Positions 1-9,266 of a stretch of DNA of 64,000 nucleotides are shown here, piece by piece. The DNA is from Candidatus Proximibacter danicus. Its GTDB lineage: Bacteria; Pseudomonadota; Gammaproteobacteria; Burkholderiales; Rhodocyclaceae. The notes under the pieces are model-generated. The model did not search any database, was not told the DNA's origin, and was given only the letters and a program-made list of their open reading frames with translations. How positions within the stretch are numbered: the stretch's first letter is position 1; each line of letters begins with the position of its first letter. The DNA is taken from NCBI GenBank assembly GCA_016710885.1, contig JADJUC010000030.1:45728-109727 (forward strand), read 5' to 3'. The translations under genes and the position numbers were made by a program.

Positions 1-17
1 GAAGTTCTTGCCTTCAC

Positions 18-33
18 CTACTAGATATAGTAG
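18..33. promoter_or_regulatory. Candidate NrdR box upstream of nrdJ
   Basis: A 16-bp symmetrical site, CTACTAGATATAGTAG, with 6-bp perfect arms around GATA lies about 90 bp before the nrdJ start. NrdR boxes are 16-bp palindromes of this kind with an AT-rich core and are found upstream of ribonucleotide reductase genes, including class II ones. They usually come in pairs about 31 bp apart; the partner could lie upstream of base 1. The identification is inferred from shape, size and location. Confidence 0.55.
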
Positions 34-120
34 CTTTGAGGCTATCCGCTCCGCTTCAAATAACAAGTTATTACCTTCTGCATAGCCCTCAAAATCCAAT
101 AATTCGAACAGGATGAGACC

Positions 121-3015
121 ATGAGTACCGTTGCCAAACAGCTGTCCCTATCAAACGTTCCTGACGCACCGGAAGTCGGTCCGCTGCCCGAGCAGGAAAT
201 CTCCATTGAAGTGCTGGTCGAGAAGTATGCCAAGGGCAGCGAAACGAGCGTCCATGACGTGCGTCGTCGCGTTGCGCTGGCGCTGGCCGCCAACGAGGAA
301 GAGAAGAACCGCCCGCACTGGGAAGCCAAGTTCCTGTGGGCGCAGGAAAACGGCTTTGTGCCGGCCGGCCGCATCAACTCCGCCGCCGGCACCGACCTTG
401 CCGCCACGCTGATCAACTGCTTTGTGCAACCGGTGGGCGACTCGATTGTCGAGACCGTCGACGGCAAGCCCGGCATCTACACCGCGCTGGCGCAGGCTGC
501 CGAAACCATGCGTCGCGGTGGCGGCGTCGGCTATGACTTCTCGTCGATCCGCCCGGTGGGCGCACTGGTCAAGGGCACGCACTCGCGCGCCTCCGGCCCG
601 GTCTCCTACATGCGCGTGTTCGACCGCTCGTGCGAAACCGTCGAATCGGCCGGCGCCCGCCGCGGCGCCCAGATGGGTGTGCTGCGCTGCGACCATCCGG
701 ACATCGAAGAATTCATCCACGCCAAGGACAACGGCGACCTGACCAACTTCAACATCTCGATCGGCGTGACCGATGCCTTCATGCAGGCCGTCGAAACCGA
801 TGCCGAAGTCGAGCTGACGCACCGTGCCGAACCGAATGTGGACATGAAGGCCTCCGGCGCCTACCAGCGCGAAGACAGCCTGTTGGTTTATCGCAAGGTG
901 CGCGCCCGCGCCCTGTGGGACCAAGTGATGAAGTCCACCTACGACCATGCCGAGCCGGGCATCCTGTTCCTTGATCGCATGAACAAGGACAACAACCTCA
1001 ACTACTGCGAGCTGATCGAGGCCACCAACCCCTGCGCCGAACAACCGCTGCCGCCGTACGGCTGCTGCTGCCTGGGCTCGATCAACCTGACCCTGTTCGT
1101 GAATCATCCGTTCACCGACCAGGCCAGCTTCGATTTCGACACTTTCGCCGAAGTGGTCAAGGTCTCCACCCGCATGCTCGACAACGTGCTCGACGTCACC
1201 GCCTGGCCGCTCGATCGCCAGCGTGAAGAAGCCGCCAACAAGCGCCGCGTCGGCCTCGGCTACACCGGTTTGGGCGACGCCCTGTGCATGCTGCGCCTGC
1301 GCTATGACCGTCCGGAAGCCCGCGCCATGGCCGCCCAGATCTCGGAGCACATGCGCGACACCGCCTACCTCGCTTCGGTCGATCTGGCCAAGGAGCGCGG
1401 CGCCTTCCCGCTGTTCAACGCCGAGCTGTATCTCTCCGGCGGCAACTTCGCCTCGCGCCTGCCGACCGACGTGAAGGCAGAGATCCGCAAGCATGGCCTG
1501 CGCAACTCGCACCTGCTGTCGATCGCCCCTACCGGCACCATCTCGCTGGCCTTCGCCGACAACGCCTCGAACGGTATCGAGCCGCCCTTCTCCTGGACCT
1601 ACAACCGCAAGAAGCGCATGCAGGACGGCACGCTCAAGGAATACTCGGTCGAGGACTACGCCTGGCGCCTCTACAAGCACCTCGGCGGCGACGTCGAGAA
1701 GCTGCCCGACTACTTCGTGACGGCGCTGGAAATCTCGGCGCAGGCGCACGAGGAAATGGTCGCCGCCGTTGCCCCGAGCATCGACACCTCGATCTCGAAG
1801 ACGGTGAACGTACCGGCCGACTACCCCTACGAGGAATTCCAGGATCTCTACATGACGGCCTGGAAATCGGGCCTCAAGGGTCTGGCCACCTACCGCCCGA
1901 ACAGCGTGCTCGGTTCCGTACTCTCTGTCGAGCCGACCAAGACCGAAGCGCAGGAAGCCGCCAAGGCTCCGCAGGACTTCGTTACCGGCGATGCCAACCG
2001 CCGCCTGCGCATCCAGAACCTGCCCGCACCGGTGCTCTCCAGCCTGCGCTGGCCCGGCCGCCCGAGCCTGCCGGAAGGCAACCTGGCCTGGACCTACATG
2101 ATCGACCACCCGCAGGGCAAGTTCGCCCTCTTCGTCGGCCATGTCGAACAGGAAGGCGCCAACTGGCCGTTCGAGGTATGGGTCAACGGCCCGGCCCAGC
2201 CGCGCGGCCTCGGCGCCGTCGCCAAGACGCTCTCGATGGACATGCGCGCCAACGACCGTGCCTGGCTCGAACTCAAGCTCGAATCGCTGGCCAAGACGCC
2301 GGAAGGCGAAGGCTTCGTCATGGCTTTCCCGCCGCACGGCGAGCACAAGCAGATGCCGGGCGTGGTTGCCGCCATGGCCCAGTTGATCCACCACCGCGTT
2401 GAACAGATCGGCGGCTTCAAGCAGGAAGGCCCGACGCCGGTGCTCGACGCGCTGTTCAGCCTGAAGGAACCGAAGACCGGCACCGACGGCACGCTCTCCT
2501 GGACGGTGGACATCTTCAACCCGGCCACCGGCGAAGACTTCGTGCTCGGCCTCAAGGAAATCACCCTGCCGGACGGCGTTACCCGCCCCTACTCGGTGTG
2601 GCTTTCGGGCAACTACCCGCGCGCACTGGACGGCCTGACCAAGCTCCTGTCGCTCGACATGCGCGTGGTCGACCCGGCCTGGATCGGCATGAAGCTCCGC
2701 AAGCTGCTGGACTACCCGGAGCCGCTGGGCGACTTCATGGCCTTCATGCCCGGCACCCGCAAGCAGGCCAACTACCCGTCGACGGTGGCCTATCTCGCCC
2801 ACCTCGTCATCCACCGCTATGCCATGCTCGGCATCCTTGACGAAAACGGTTTCCCGGTGCAGCAGATGGGCATTCTGGAAGCGCCGGAGGAAACTTCCAA
2901 CAGCGTCCGCCCAACCCAGGGCAAGCTGTGCGGTGAGTGCGGCAACACCACGGTGATCCGCAAGGATGGCTGTGACTTCTGTACCGCCTGCGGTGCGGTG
3001 GGAACCTGCGGCTAA
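121..3015 (+). CDS. nrdJ: Adenosylcobalamin-dependent (class II) ribonucleotide reductase
   Basis: This 964-residue protein reduces ribonucleotides to deoxyribonucleotides using adenosylcobalamin as radical source, so it works with or without oxygen. Visible signatures are the glycine-rich GGGVGYDFSSIRP near residue 140, the active-site NPCAEQ near residue 302 followed by a cysteine cluster, and the SIAPTGTISLAF phosphate-binding loop near residue 465. The central-to-C-terminal part carries two copies of a TSCPD-like domain (about 650-770 and 790-900). The extreme C-terminus has a CGECG...CDFCTACG zinc-ribbon/redox-active cysteine pattern. The start follows a weak AGGATGAG element. The gene stands alone between an NrdR-like site and a strong terminator, so it is probably monocistronic. 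Length fits the long NrdJ subtype. Confidence 0.96.
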   Translation: MSTVAKQLSLSNVPDAPEVGPLPEQEISIEVLVEKYAKGSETSVHDVRRRVALALAANEEEKNRPHWEAKFLWAQENGFVPAGRINSAAGTDLAATLINCFVQPVGDSIVETVDGKPGIYTALAQAAETMRRGGGVGYDFSSIRPVGALVKGTHSRASGPVSYMRVFDRSCETVESAGARRGAQMGVLRCDHPDIEEFIHAKDNGDLTNFNISIGVTDAFMQAVETDAEVELTHRAEPNVDMKASGAYQREDSLLVYRKVRARALWDQVMKSTYDHAEPGILFLDRMNKDNNLNYCELIEATNPCAEQPLPPYGCCCLGSINLTLFVNHPFTDQASFDFDTFAEVVKVSTRMLDNVLDVTAWPLDRQREEAANKRRVGLGYTGLGDALCMLRLRYDRPEARAMAAQISEHMRDTAYLASVDLAKERGAFPLFNAELYLSGGNFASRLPTDVKAEIRKHGLRNSHLLSIAPTGTISLAFADNASNGIEPPFSWTYNRKKRMQDGTLKEYSVEDYAWRLYKHLGGDVEKLPDYFVTALEISAQAHEEMVAAVAPSIDTSISKTVNVPADYPYEEFQDLYMTAWKSGLKGLATYRPNSVLGSVLSVEPTKTEAQEAAKAPQDFVTGDANRRLRIQNLPAPVLSSLRWPGRPSLPEGNLAWTYMIDHPQGKFALFVGHVEQEGANWPFEVWVNGPAQPRGLGAVAKTLSMDMRANDRAWLELKLESLAKTPEGEGFVMAFPPHGEHKQMPGVVAAMAQLIHHRVEQIGGFKQEGPTPVLDALFSLKEPKTGTDGTLSWTVDIFNPATGEDFVLGLKEITLPDGVTRPYSVWLSGNYPRALDGLTKLLSLDMRVVDPAWIGMKLRKLLDYPEPLGDFMAFMPGTRKQANYPSTVAYLAHLVIHRYAMLGILDENGFPVQQMGILEAPEETSNSVRPTQGKLCGECGNTTVIRKDGCDFCTACGAVGTCG

Positions 3016-3035
3016 ACGTCCTCTCCTGTAGAACA

Positions 3036-3075
3036 AAAACAGCGGGGTGCCTCAGAGGGCACCCCGCTGTTTTTT
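3036..3075 (+). terminator. Rho-independent terminator of nrdJ
   Basis: A GC-rich stem of about 14 bp (arms AACAGCGGGGTGCC and its complement) with a 5-nt loop is followed by a run of Ts. An A-run precedes the left arm, so it could also act on transcripts arriving from the minus side. It lies about 20 bp after the nrdJ stop codon. Confidence 0.9.
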
Positions 3076-3131
3076 AACGCGAGATTGGGCTATAGGCGCT
3101 GGTTAGGCTCGCAGAGGGCCTTCAGGCCAGA

Positions 3132-3683
3132 CTACGCCCAGACACCAGAAAGAATTTTCTCCGCCCAAAAAAGTGCCGTGATGGTCTTGGCATCAGTGAT
3201 GCGCCCGTCGCGTACAGCCAAAATCGCTTCACCAAGAGGAAGCGTCAGCACGTCAAGAAATTCGTTGTGATCGAGTGACGGCTCGGCAACCTTGCGCAGC
3301 CCCCGTGCGAGAAAAATTTCGATTCGCTCGTTTGAGTATCCGATACAGGGATGCATGACGCCGAGATGGCTCCAACTGTCGGCGACATAGCCGGTTTCCT
3401 CCAGGAGCTCCCGGCGGGCGGTAGTTTCGATAGCTTCGCCTGCATCAATTTTTCCGGCAGGAAGCTCGAGAAAATCGCGCTGCAAGGGATAGCGGAACTG
3501 ATTTTCGAAAAGCAAGCTGCCGTCGTCGAGCACAGGTACGATCACCACCGCGCCCGGATGGACGATATATTCGCGAATGCTTTCGCCACCATCAGGCAGG
3601 CGTACGCGGTCTTTGCGGACATCAAGCAGCACGCCGTGAAATACCTGCTCGCTGTCGAGCTTCTCTTCATGAAGATGGGTCAT
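3132..3683 (-). CDS. Nudix hydrolase, ADP-ribose pyrophosphatase type
   Basis: A 183-residue protein with a complete Nudix box: GKIDAGE, then seven residues, then REL-LEETGY (about residues 77-99), which binds Mg2+ and positions the substrate pyrophosphate. The N-terminal beta region and the proline-rich stretch after the box (MHPCIGYSNERIEIF) are typical of ADP-ribose pyrophosphatases, which hydrolyse ADP-ribose to AMP and ribose 5-phosphate. It lies downstream of nuoN in the same direction, 67 bp away, and could be the last gene of the nuo transcript or have its own promoter. Exact substrate is inferred from family resemblance. Confidence 0.88.
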   Translation of the reverse strand: MTHLHEEKLDSEQVFHGVLLDVRKDRVRLPDGGESIREYIVHPGAVVIVPVLDDGSLLFENQFRYPLQRDFLELPAGKIDAGEAIETTARRELLEETGYVADSWSHLGVMHPCIGYSNERIEIFLARGLRKVAEPSLDHNEFLDVLTLPLGEAILAVRDGRITDAKTITALFWAEKILSGVWA

Positions 3684-3703
3684 GCATTCCCTCCGGAAAC
3701 AAT

Positions 3704-3726
3704 GAGGCCCGCGCGGGGCGGGCCTC
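3704..3726. terminator. GC-rich hairpin between nuoN and the Nudix gene
   Basis: Perfect 9-bp arms GAGGCCCGC/GCGGGCCTC with a 5-nt spacer sit in the 67-bp gap after nuoN. No good T-run follows on the minus strand, so this is at best a weak terminator or an mRNA-stabilising stem at the end of the nuo transcript. Confidence 0.35.
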
Positions 3727-3750
3727 GTTCATGCAAGCTGGCGGCGACGA

Positions 3751-5238
3751 TCAGAGCGAGCGTAGCAGCGAGTAGGCGCAGAGCGACATCAAGGCTTGCG
3801 GGAAAATGCCGAGAACGGCAACCGCCAGACCATTGGCCGACATCAGCAGTTTGATGTCGAACGGGGCATCGATCGGCGACGTATCGGTCGGTTCATCGAA
3901 GTACATCAGCTTGACCACGCGCAAATAGTAGTAAGCACCGATCAGCGAGAAGATCACTGCCGCAATCGCCAGCCACATGTAGCCGGCAGCAACGACGGCC
4001 TGCAGGACCGAGAGCTTGGCGAAGAAGCCGACAAAGAAGGGGACGCCCGCCATCGAGAACATGAGCATCATCATGATCGCTGCAAACCACGGGCTGCGCT
4101 TGTTGAGGCCTTTGAAGTCATCAAGCTGGTCAGATTCAAACCCCGAACGGGCGAGCAGCAGGATCATGCCGAAGGTGCCGGCGCTGGTGATCACGTAGGT
4201 AACGACGTAGAACATTGCCGAGCTGTAGGCATTCAATGCGTATCGTGCATCGCCGCCGACGACCCCGGTCACGATGCCGAGCAGCATGAAGCCCATGTGC
4301 GAAATGGCGGAATAGGCGAGCATGCGCTTGAGGTTGGTCTGGGCGATAGCGGCCAGATTGCCTATCGCCATCGACAGGACCGAGAGGATGATCAGCATTT
4401 GCTGCCAATCGACCGCCAGCACGATCAGGCCATTGACCAGCATGCGCATGACGATGGCGAAGGCGGCCAGCTTCGGTGCCGAACCGATCAAGAGCGTTAC
4501 CGCTGTCGGGGCGCCATGATAGACGTCCGGGATCCACATATGGAACGGTACGACACCCAGCTTGAAGGCAATGCCGGCAACCAGGAACACCAGACCCAGC
4601 GTCAGCACGGTCTTGTTGGCAACCCCCATCGCGAGGCGTTCTGCAACGCCGGTGATTTCCAGTGTGCCGGTAGCGCCGTAGATCATCGACATGCCGTAGA
4701 GCAGCAGACCGGATGCCAGCGCACCCAGGACAAAGTATTTCATCGCGGCTTCGGTGGCCTGCACCGAATCGCGATTCAGCGCGACCATCGCATAGAGCGA
4801 GAGCGACAAGAGTTCAAGCCCCAGATAAACGGTGACGAAGTGATTCGCCGAAATCATCACCATCATGCCGAGTGTTGCGAACAGCGTCAGCGCAAAGAAC
4901 TCGCCGGTTGCATGCGGGGCCCGCTCGAGCATGTAGGCGCGAGAATAGAACATCACTACCAGTACGGTCAGGTACAGCAGGAGCTTGAGGAAGTCGGCCA
5001 TCAGGTCGTCCACAAACATGTTGCTGAAGGTGTAGGTAATTTCTGCGCTGCTGGTGGCGAACGTGATGAACACGCAACACAGCAAGGTCACCTGGGTAAG
5101 CACGAAGGTCATCGTGCGCTTCGGGTTCTTGCTGAATACATCAATCAGGAGGATGGCACAGGCCATCACCAGGAGAAAAATCTCCGCAGCAGCCGGGCGC
5201 AGGTCCGGCAGTACGAAACTCATTTCGGCAAGCGTCAT
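3751..5238 (-). CDS. nuoN: NADH-quinone oxidoreductase subunit N
   Basis: A 495-residue, highly hydrophobic protein with about 14 predicted membrane segments, one of three antiporter-like proton-pumping subunits in the membrane arm of complex I. The central region contains the conserved lysine-bearing segments found in the proton_antipo_M family (for example KLGVVPFHMWIPDVYHGAP and LKRMLAYSAISHMGF). It is the last nuo gene, 12 bp after the nuoM stop. The chosen start, MTLAEMSFVLPDL, fits the usual NuoN N-terminus. Confidence 0.95.
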   Translation of the reverse strand: MTLAEMSFVLPDLRPAAAEIFLLVMACAILLIDVFSKNPKRTMTFVLTQVTLLCCVFITFATSSAEITYTFSNMFVDDLMADFLKLLLYLTVLVVMFYSRAYMLERAPHATGEFFALTLFATLGMMVMISANHFVTVYLGLELLSLSLYAMVALNRDSVQATEAAMKYFVLGALASGLLLYGMSMIYGATGTLEITGVAERLAMGVANKTVLTLGLVFLVAGIAFKLGVVPFHMWIPDVYHGAPTAVTLLIGSAPKLAAFAIVMRMLVNGLIVLAVDWQQMLIILSVLSMAIGNLAAIAQTNLKRMLAYSAISHMGFMLLGIVTGVVGGDARYALNAYSSAMFYVVTYVITSAGTFGMILLLARSGFESDQLDDFKGLNKRSPWFAAIMMMLMFSMAGVPFFVGFFAKLSVLQAVVAAGYMWLAIAAVIFSLIGAYYYLRVVKLMYFDEPTDTSPIDAPFDIKLLMSANGLAVAVLGIFPQALMSLCAYSLLRSL

Positions 5239-5250
5239 ATCGATATCCGA

Positions 5251-6734
5251 TTATTGGATCTTGGTCACGGCCACGTGACGCAACAGTTCATTGACGGAGG
5301 CATGCATGACCTCGGTAAAGGGCAAGGGGTAGATACCCATATAAAGCGTACCGGCAGCCAGCAGGGCAAGAATCAGGAACTCGCGACCGGAGATGTCTTC
5401 CATCTCTTCCACGTGGTGATTGGTGACATCGCCAAAACGACGCGCTTGTACATCCACAGCGAGTAGGCAGCACCGACGATCATGGTCGTGGCAGCCGCAA
5501 AAGCCACCCAGAAGTTGTAGCTGACAGCCCCCAGGATCACCATGAACTCGCCGACGAAGCCGGAGGTCGCCGGCAGGCCGGCGTTGGCCATGGTGAAGAG
5601 CATGAAGAAGGCGGCAAACTTCGGCATCTTGTTCACCACACCGCCGTAATCAGCGATCTGACGCGAATGGACACGGTCGTACATGACGCCAATCGAGAAG
5701 AACATGGCGCCCGAAACAAAACCGTGCGAAATCATCTGCACCAGCGCACCTTCGATACCCATGGCGTTGAACATGAAGAAGCCGAGTGTAACGAAGCCCA
5801 TGTGCGCAACCGACGAGTAGGCCACCAGCTTCTTCATGTCGTCCTGCACCAGGGCGACGAAGCCGATATAGACGATGGCGATCAGCGACAGGGCGATGAC
5901 CAGACCGCCAAGCTCATGCGAGGCATCCGGGGTGATCGGCAGCGAGAAGCGCAGGAAGCCGTAGGCACCGAGCTTGAGGCCGATGGCCGCCAGCACGATC
6001 GAACCTCCCGTTGGCGCCTCGACGTGGGCGTCCGGCAACCAGGTATGCACCGGCCACATCGGCACCTTGACGGCAAAAGCGATCAGGAAGGCGAGGAATA
6101 TCCATATCTGGGCCCCCATCGGGATCGGCATCTGGTGCCAGTCGAGGATGGAGAAGCTGCCACCGGAGTTGATGAACAGGTAGAGCTGGGCAACCAGAAA
6201 AAGCAGCGAACCGGCCAGCGTGTAGAGGAAGAACTTGAAGGCGGCATAAACGCGGTTCGGTCCGCCCCAGACGCCGATGATCAGGTAGAGCGGGATCAGT
6301 GACGCTTCAAAGAACACGTAGAACAGCATGCCGTCGAGTGAGGTGAAGATGCCGTTCATCAGACCCGACATGATCAGGAAGGCCGCGTTGTACTGGGCCA
6401 CCTTCTGCTCGATCACCTTCCAGCCAGCGAGCACCACGATGATGGTGATGAAGCTGTTGAGGATCACGAAGAGCATCGAAATGCCATCAACCCCCAGGTG
6501 GTAATTGATGTTGAAGCGCGGCACCCATGGCGCAAGTTCGACAAACTGCATGGCAGGCGTCGTCAGATCGAAGCCCGCCCAGAGGGGAATCGTCACCAGA
6601 CAGCCGACGACAGCACCGGCCAGGGCCAGCATGCGAGCCAGGGGCGCGTTGCGGTCCGAGCCAGTGGCCAGCGTCAGCAGGCCAGCAAGGATCGGGATCC
6701 AGATCGCGAGGGATAGAAGCGGGTAGCCAGACAT
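5251..6734 (-). pseudogene. nuoM: NADH-quinone oxidoreductase subunit M, frameshifted near the C-terminus
   Basis: NuoM is an antiporter-like membrane subunit of complex I. The first part, starting MSGYPLLSLAIW at 6734, reads well to the segment SLWMYKRVV, then the frame breaks at a run of four Ts (minus strand, 5434-5437). Adding one T gives the normal continuation GDVTNHHVEEMEDISG and runs to a stop at 5251, restoring a protein of about 494 residues, the usual NuoM size. Without it the protein ends about 20 residues later in an unrelated tail, losing the last membrane helix. Conserved motifs such as MWPVHTWLPDAHVEAPT and KLVAYSSVAHMGF are intact. A one-base homopolymer error is the likeliest cause. 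Confidence 0.9.
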
Positions 6735-6757
6735 ATCGTTCCCAGTTTCGTTCTTTT

Positions 6758-8878
6758 TTAGGCGCGGACAACCCAGAGGGTCATGAGCACGACCAGACCA
6801 ATGATCATGGTGAAGGCGTAGCTGTAAATGTGACCCGTCTGGAAGCAACGAACCGCCGAGGCAACCCAGCCAACCAGGCGGGCCGAGCCGTTGATGGTGC
6901 CGTCAATGACGGCGACATCGCCGCCCTTCCACAAGCCCTTGCCAAGCATGCGTGCGCCGCCGGCAAAGAAGGCTTCGTTGAACTTGTCGAAGTAGTACTT
7001 GTTGTCGAGGACGGTATACAGCCACTCGAAGCGGGCCTTGATGGCAGCAGGAATGTCCGGGCGCTTCATGTAGAAGAACCACGACAGCGCAACGCCGGAG
7101 AGTGCCAGCCAGAACGGCGCCGTCGAGAAGGCATGCATGGCCATGGCGGCAGCGCCATGGAAATGGGTGGCAAATTCAGCCATGGCCGGGTGGGCGGCAT
7201 TGTCGATGAAGATCACCGGAATTCCGTTCGTCCCCGGGATGGTCATCTTGAAGTAATCGCCGAAGACCAGCGGGCCGACACCGATGAAACCGATGATCAC
7301 CGACGGAATGGCCAGCAGGACGAGCGGTAGCGTAACGACCCAGGGCGACTCGTGCGGCTTCTGACCCGGAGCAAGCCCATGGTGGTGGTCGTGCGAAACT
7401 TCTTCATCGTCATGGTCGCCGTCGTGGTCGCCATGTCCGGCATGGTCATCATGGGCCGACTTGGTGTGAGCGGCGGCGTCATGCGCAGCGTGGCCGTGGT
7501 CATCATGCGCCTTGCCGAAGCGTTCCTCGCCGTGGAAGACGAGGAAATACATGCGGAAAGAGTAGAAAGCGGTGACGAAAACACCGGCCATGACGGCAAA
7601 ATAGGCGAAGCCTGAACCCGGAATGTTTGAGAATTTAACGGCCTCGATGATCGAGTCCTTTGAGTAGAAACCGGCGAACAGCGGTGTACCGATCAGGGCC
7701 AGCGAGCCGATCAGCGAGGTGATCCAGGTGATCGGCATGTACTTGCGCAGGCCACCCATATTGCGGATGTCCTGATCGTGGTGCATACCGATGATGACCG
7801 AACCGGCGCCAAGGAACAGCAAGGCCTTGAAGAAGGCGTGCGTCATCAGGTGGAAGATCGCCACGGAGTAGGCCGAGGCACCGAGTGCGACCGTCATGTA
7901 GCCAAGCTGCGACAACGTGGAGTAGGCGACGACGCGCTTGATGTCGTTCTGGATGATGCCCAGAAAACCCATGAACAGTGCAGTGATCGAACCAATGACG
8001 ATGACGAAGGACAGCGCCGTCGTCGACAGTTCGAACAGCGGCGACATGCGCGCCACCATGAAGATGCCGGCGGTAACCATTGTTGCCGCGTGGATCAGTG
8101 CGGAGATCGGCGTCGGGCCTTCCATCGAATCCGGCAGCCAGACGTGCAGCGGTACCTGTGCCGACTTGCCCATCGCACCGATGAACAGCAGGATGCAGGT
8201 GACGGTCATCAGCGACCATTCCGAGGAACCCCAGATGTTGATCGTGACATTCGCGAACTCAGGCGCTTTCTGGAAGACCGTTGCGTAGTCGAGCGAACCG
8301 AAGTGCGCCAGGACCAGGCCGATACCCAGGATGAAGCCGAAGTCGCCAACACGGTTGACCAGGAAGGCTTTCATGTTGGCGAAAATTGCCGTCGGGCGGG
8401 TGTACCAGAAACCGATCAGCAGGTAGGAGACGAGGCCCACCGCTTCCCAGCCGAAGAAGAGCTGCATGAAGTTGTTGCTCATCACCAGCATCAACATCGA
8501 GAAGGTGAACAACGAGATGTAGCTGAAGAAACGGTTGTAGCCCGGGTCTTCCTGCATGTAGCCGATGGTATAGATATGCACCATCAGCGACACCGAGGTG
8601 ACGACGAGCATCATGGTCACGGTCAGCGAATCAATCAGGAAACCCACTTCAAATTTGTAATCGCCCGACGTCAGCCATTGATAGACGGCACCGTTGAAAG
8701 TATTGCCGGCCATCACATCCTTGAAGATGACGATGGACGTGATGAAAGCGATGGCCACACCGGCGATGGTTGCTGTGTGCGCAACCCAGCGCGGGATGAT
8801 GCGGCAGAACAGGCCGGCAATGATGGCACCAACGAGCGGCGCCATGGGGACCAGCAGATAGAGGCTCTTCATGTCCAT
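6758..8878 (-). CDS. nuoL: NADH-quinone oxidoreductase subunit L
   Basis: A 706-residue membrane protein, the distal proton-pumping subunit of complex I, with the long amphipathic C-terminal helix typical of NuoL. Motifs include QVPLHVWLPDSMEGPTPIS and IKRVVAYSTLSQLGYM. A loop at about residues 452-499 is extraordinarily rich in His and Asp (repeats such as HDDHAGHGDHDGDHDDE) and lies between membrane segments; similar loops occur in NuoL of some betaproteobacteria and may bind metal. The gene is preceded by nuoK with 2 bp between them. Confidence 0.95.
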   Translation of the reverse strand: MDMKSLYLLVPMAPLVGAIIAGLFCRIIPRWVAHTATIAGVAIAFITSIVIFKDVMAGNTFNGAVYQWLTSGDYKFEVGFLIDSLTVTMMLVVTSVSLMVHIYTIGYMQEDPGYNRFFSYISLFTFSMLMLVMSNNFMQLFFGWEAVGLVSYLLIGFWYTRPTAIFANMKAFLVNRVGDFGFILGIGLVLAHFGSLDYATVFQKAPEFANVTINIWGSSEWSLMTVTCILLFIGAMGKSAQVPLHVWLPDSMEGPTPISALIHAATMVTAGIFMVARMSPLFELSTTALSFVIVIGSITALFMGFLGIIQNDIKRVVAYSTLSQLGYMTVALGASAYSVAIFHLMTHAFFKALLFLGAGSVIIGMHHDQDIRNMGGLRKYMPITWITSLIGSLALIGTPLFAGFYSKDSIIEAVKFSNIPGSGFAYFAVMAGVFVTAFYSFRMYFLVFHGEERFGKAHDDHGHAAHDAAAHTKSAHDDHAGHGDHDGDHDDEEVSHDHHHGLAPGQKPHESPWVVTLPLVLLAIPSVIIGFIGVGPLVFGDYFKMTIPGTNGIPVIFIDNAAHPAMAEFATHFHGAAAMAMHAFSTAPFWLALSGVALSWFFYMKRPDIPAAIKARFEWLYTVLDNKYYFDKFNEAFFAGGARMLGKGLWKGGDVAVIDGTINGSARLVGWVASAVRCFQTGHIYSYAFTMIIGLVVLMTLWVVRA

Positions 8879-8880
8879 GC

Positions 8881-9186
8881 TTAACCCTTCAGGCTATCCA
8901 GATCATCCACATGGATCGTCTGCAGATTGCGGAACAGAACGACCAGGATGGCAAGGCCGATCGCCGATTCGGCGGCGGCCACAGTGAGGATGAAGAAGAC
9001 GAACACCTGCCCCGAGAGATCACCGAGATAGTGCGAGAAGGCGACGAAATTCATATTCACCGCCAGCAGCATCAGCTCGATCGCCATCATCAGGACAATC
9101 AGGTTCTTCCGGTTCAGGAAGATGCCCACGACGCCGATCGAAAACAGGATCGCGCCGAGGATCAGGAAATGCGAGAGTGTCAGCAA
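8881..9186 (-). CDS. nuoK: NADH-quinone oxidoreductase subunit K
   Basis: A 101-residue protein with three predicted membrane helices. It matches NuoK (MrpC-like), which carries conserved membrane glutamates in the proton path; one is visible in AIELMLLAVNMNF and another in AAAESAIGLAI. It is almost joined to nuoL (2-bp gap), as expected for translational coupling within the complex I operon. Confidence 0.95.
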   Translation of the reverse strand: MLTLSHFLILGAILFSIGVVGIFLNRKNLIVLMMAIELMLLAVNMNFVAFSHYLGDLSGQVFVFFILTVAAAESAIGLAILVVLFRNLQTIHVDDLDSLKG

Positions 9187-9266
9187 GTTGCCTCCCAGTG
9201 TTCATCTTGCTGGATCACGCAGCCGTCGTGGCAGCATGATCCGGTTCAGTTTCAATCCAGCCGCCG

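Noticed and set aside
1..120. Possible cobalamin riboswitch before the B12-dependent nrdJ
   Set aside because: Only 120 bp are available and no B12-box-like conserved core is seen; a palindromic protein site fits better.
151..3036. A 961-codon minus-strand open frame opposite nrdJ
   Set aside because: It is the antisense shadow of a high-GC gene; its product is a low-complexity mix of His, Asp, Gly and Val with no motifs, while the plus strand encodes all NrdJ signatures.
3796..5466. Long plus-strand frame opposite nuoN
   Set aside because: Repetitive His/Gln/Asp composition typical of reading a membrane-protein gene backwards; nuoN is clearly the real gene.
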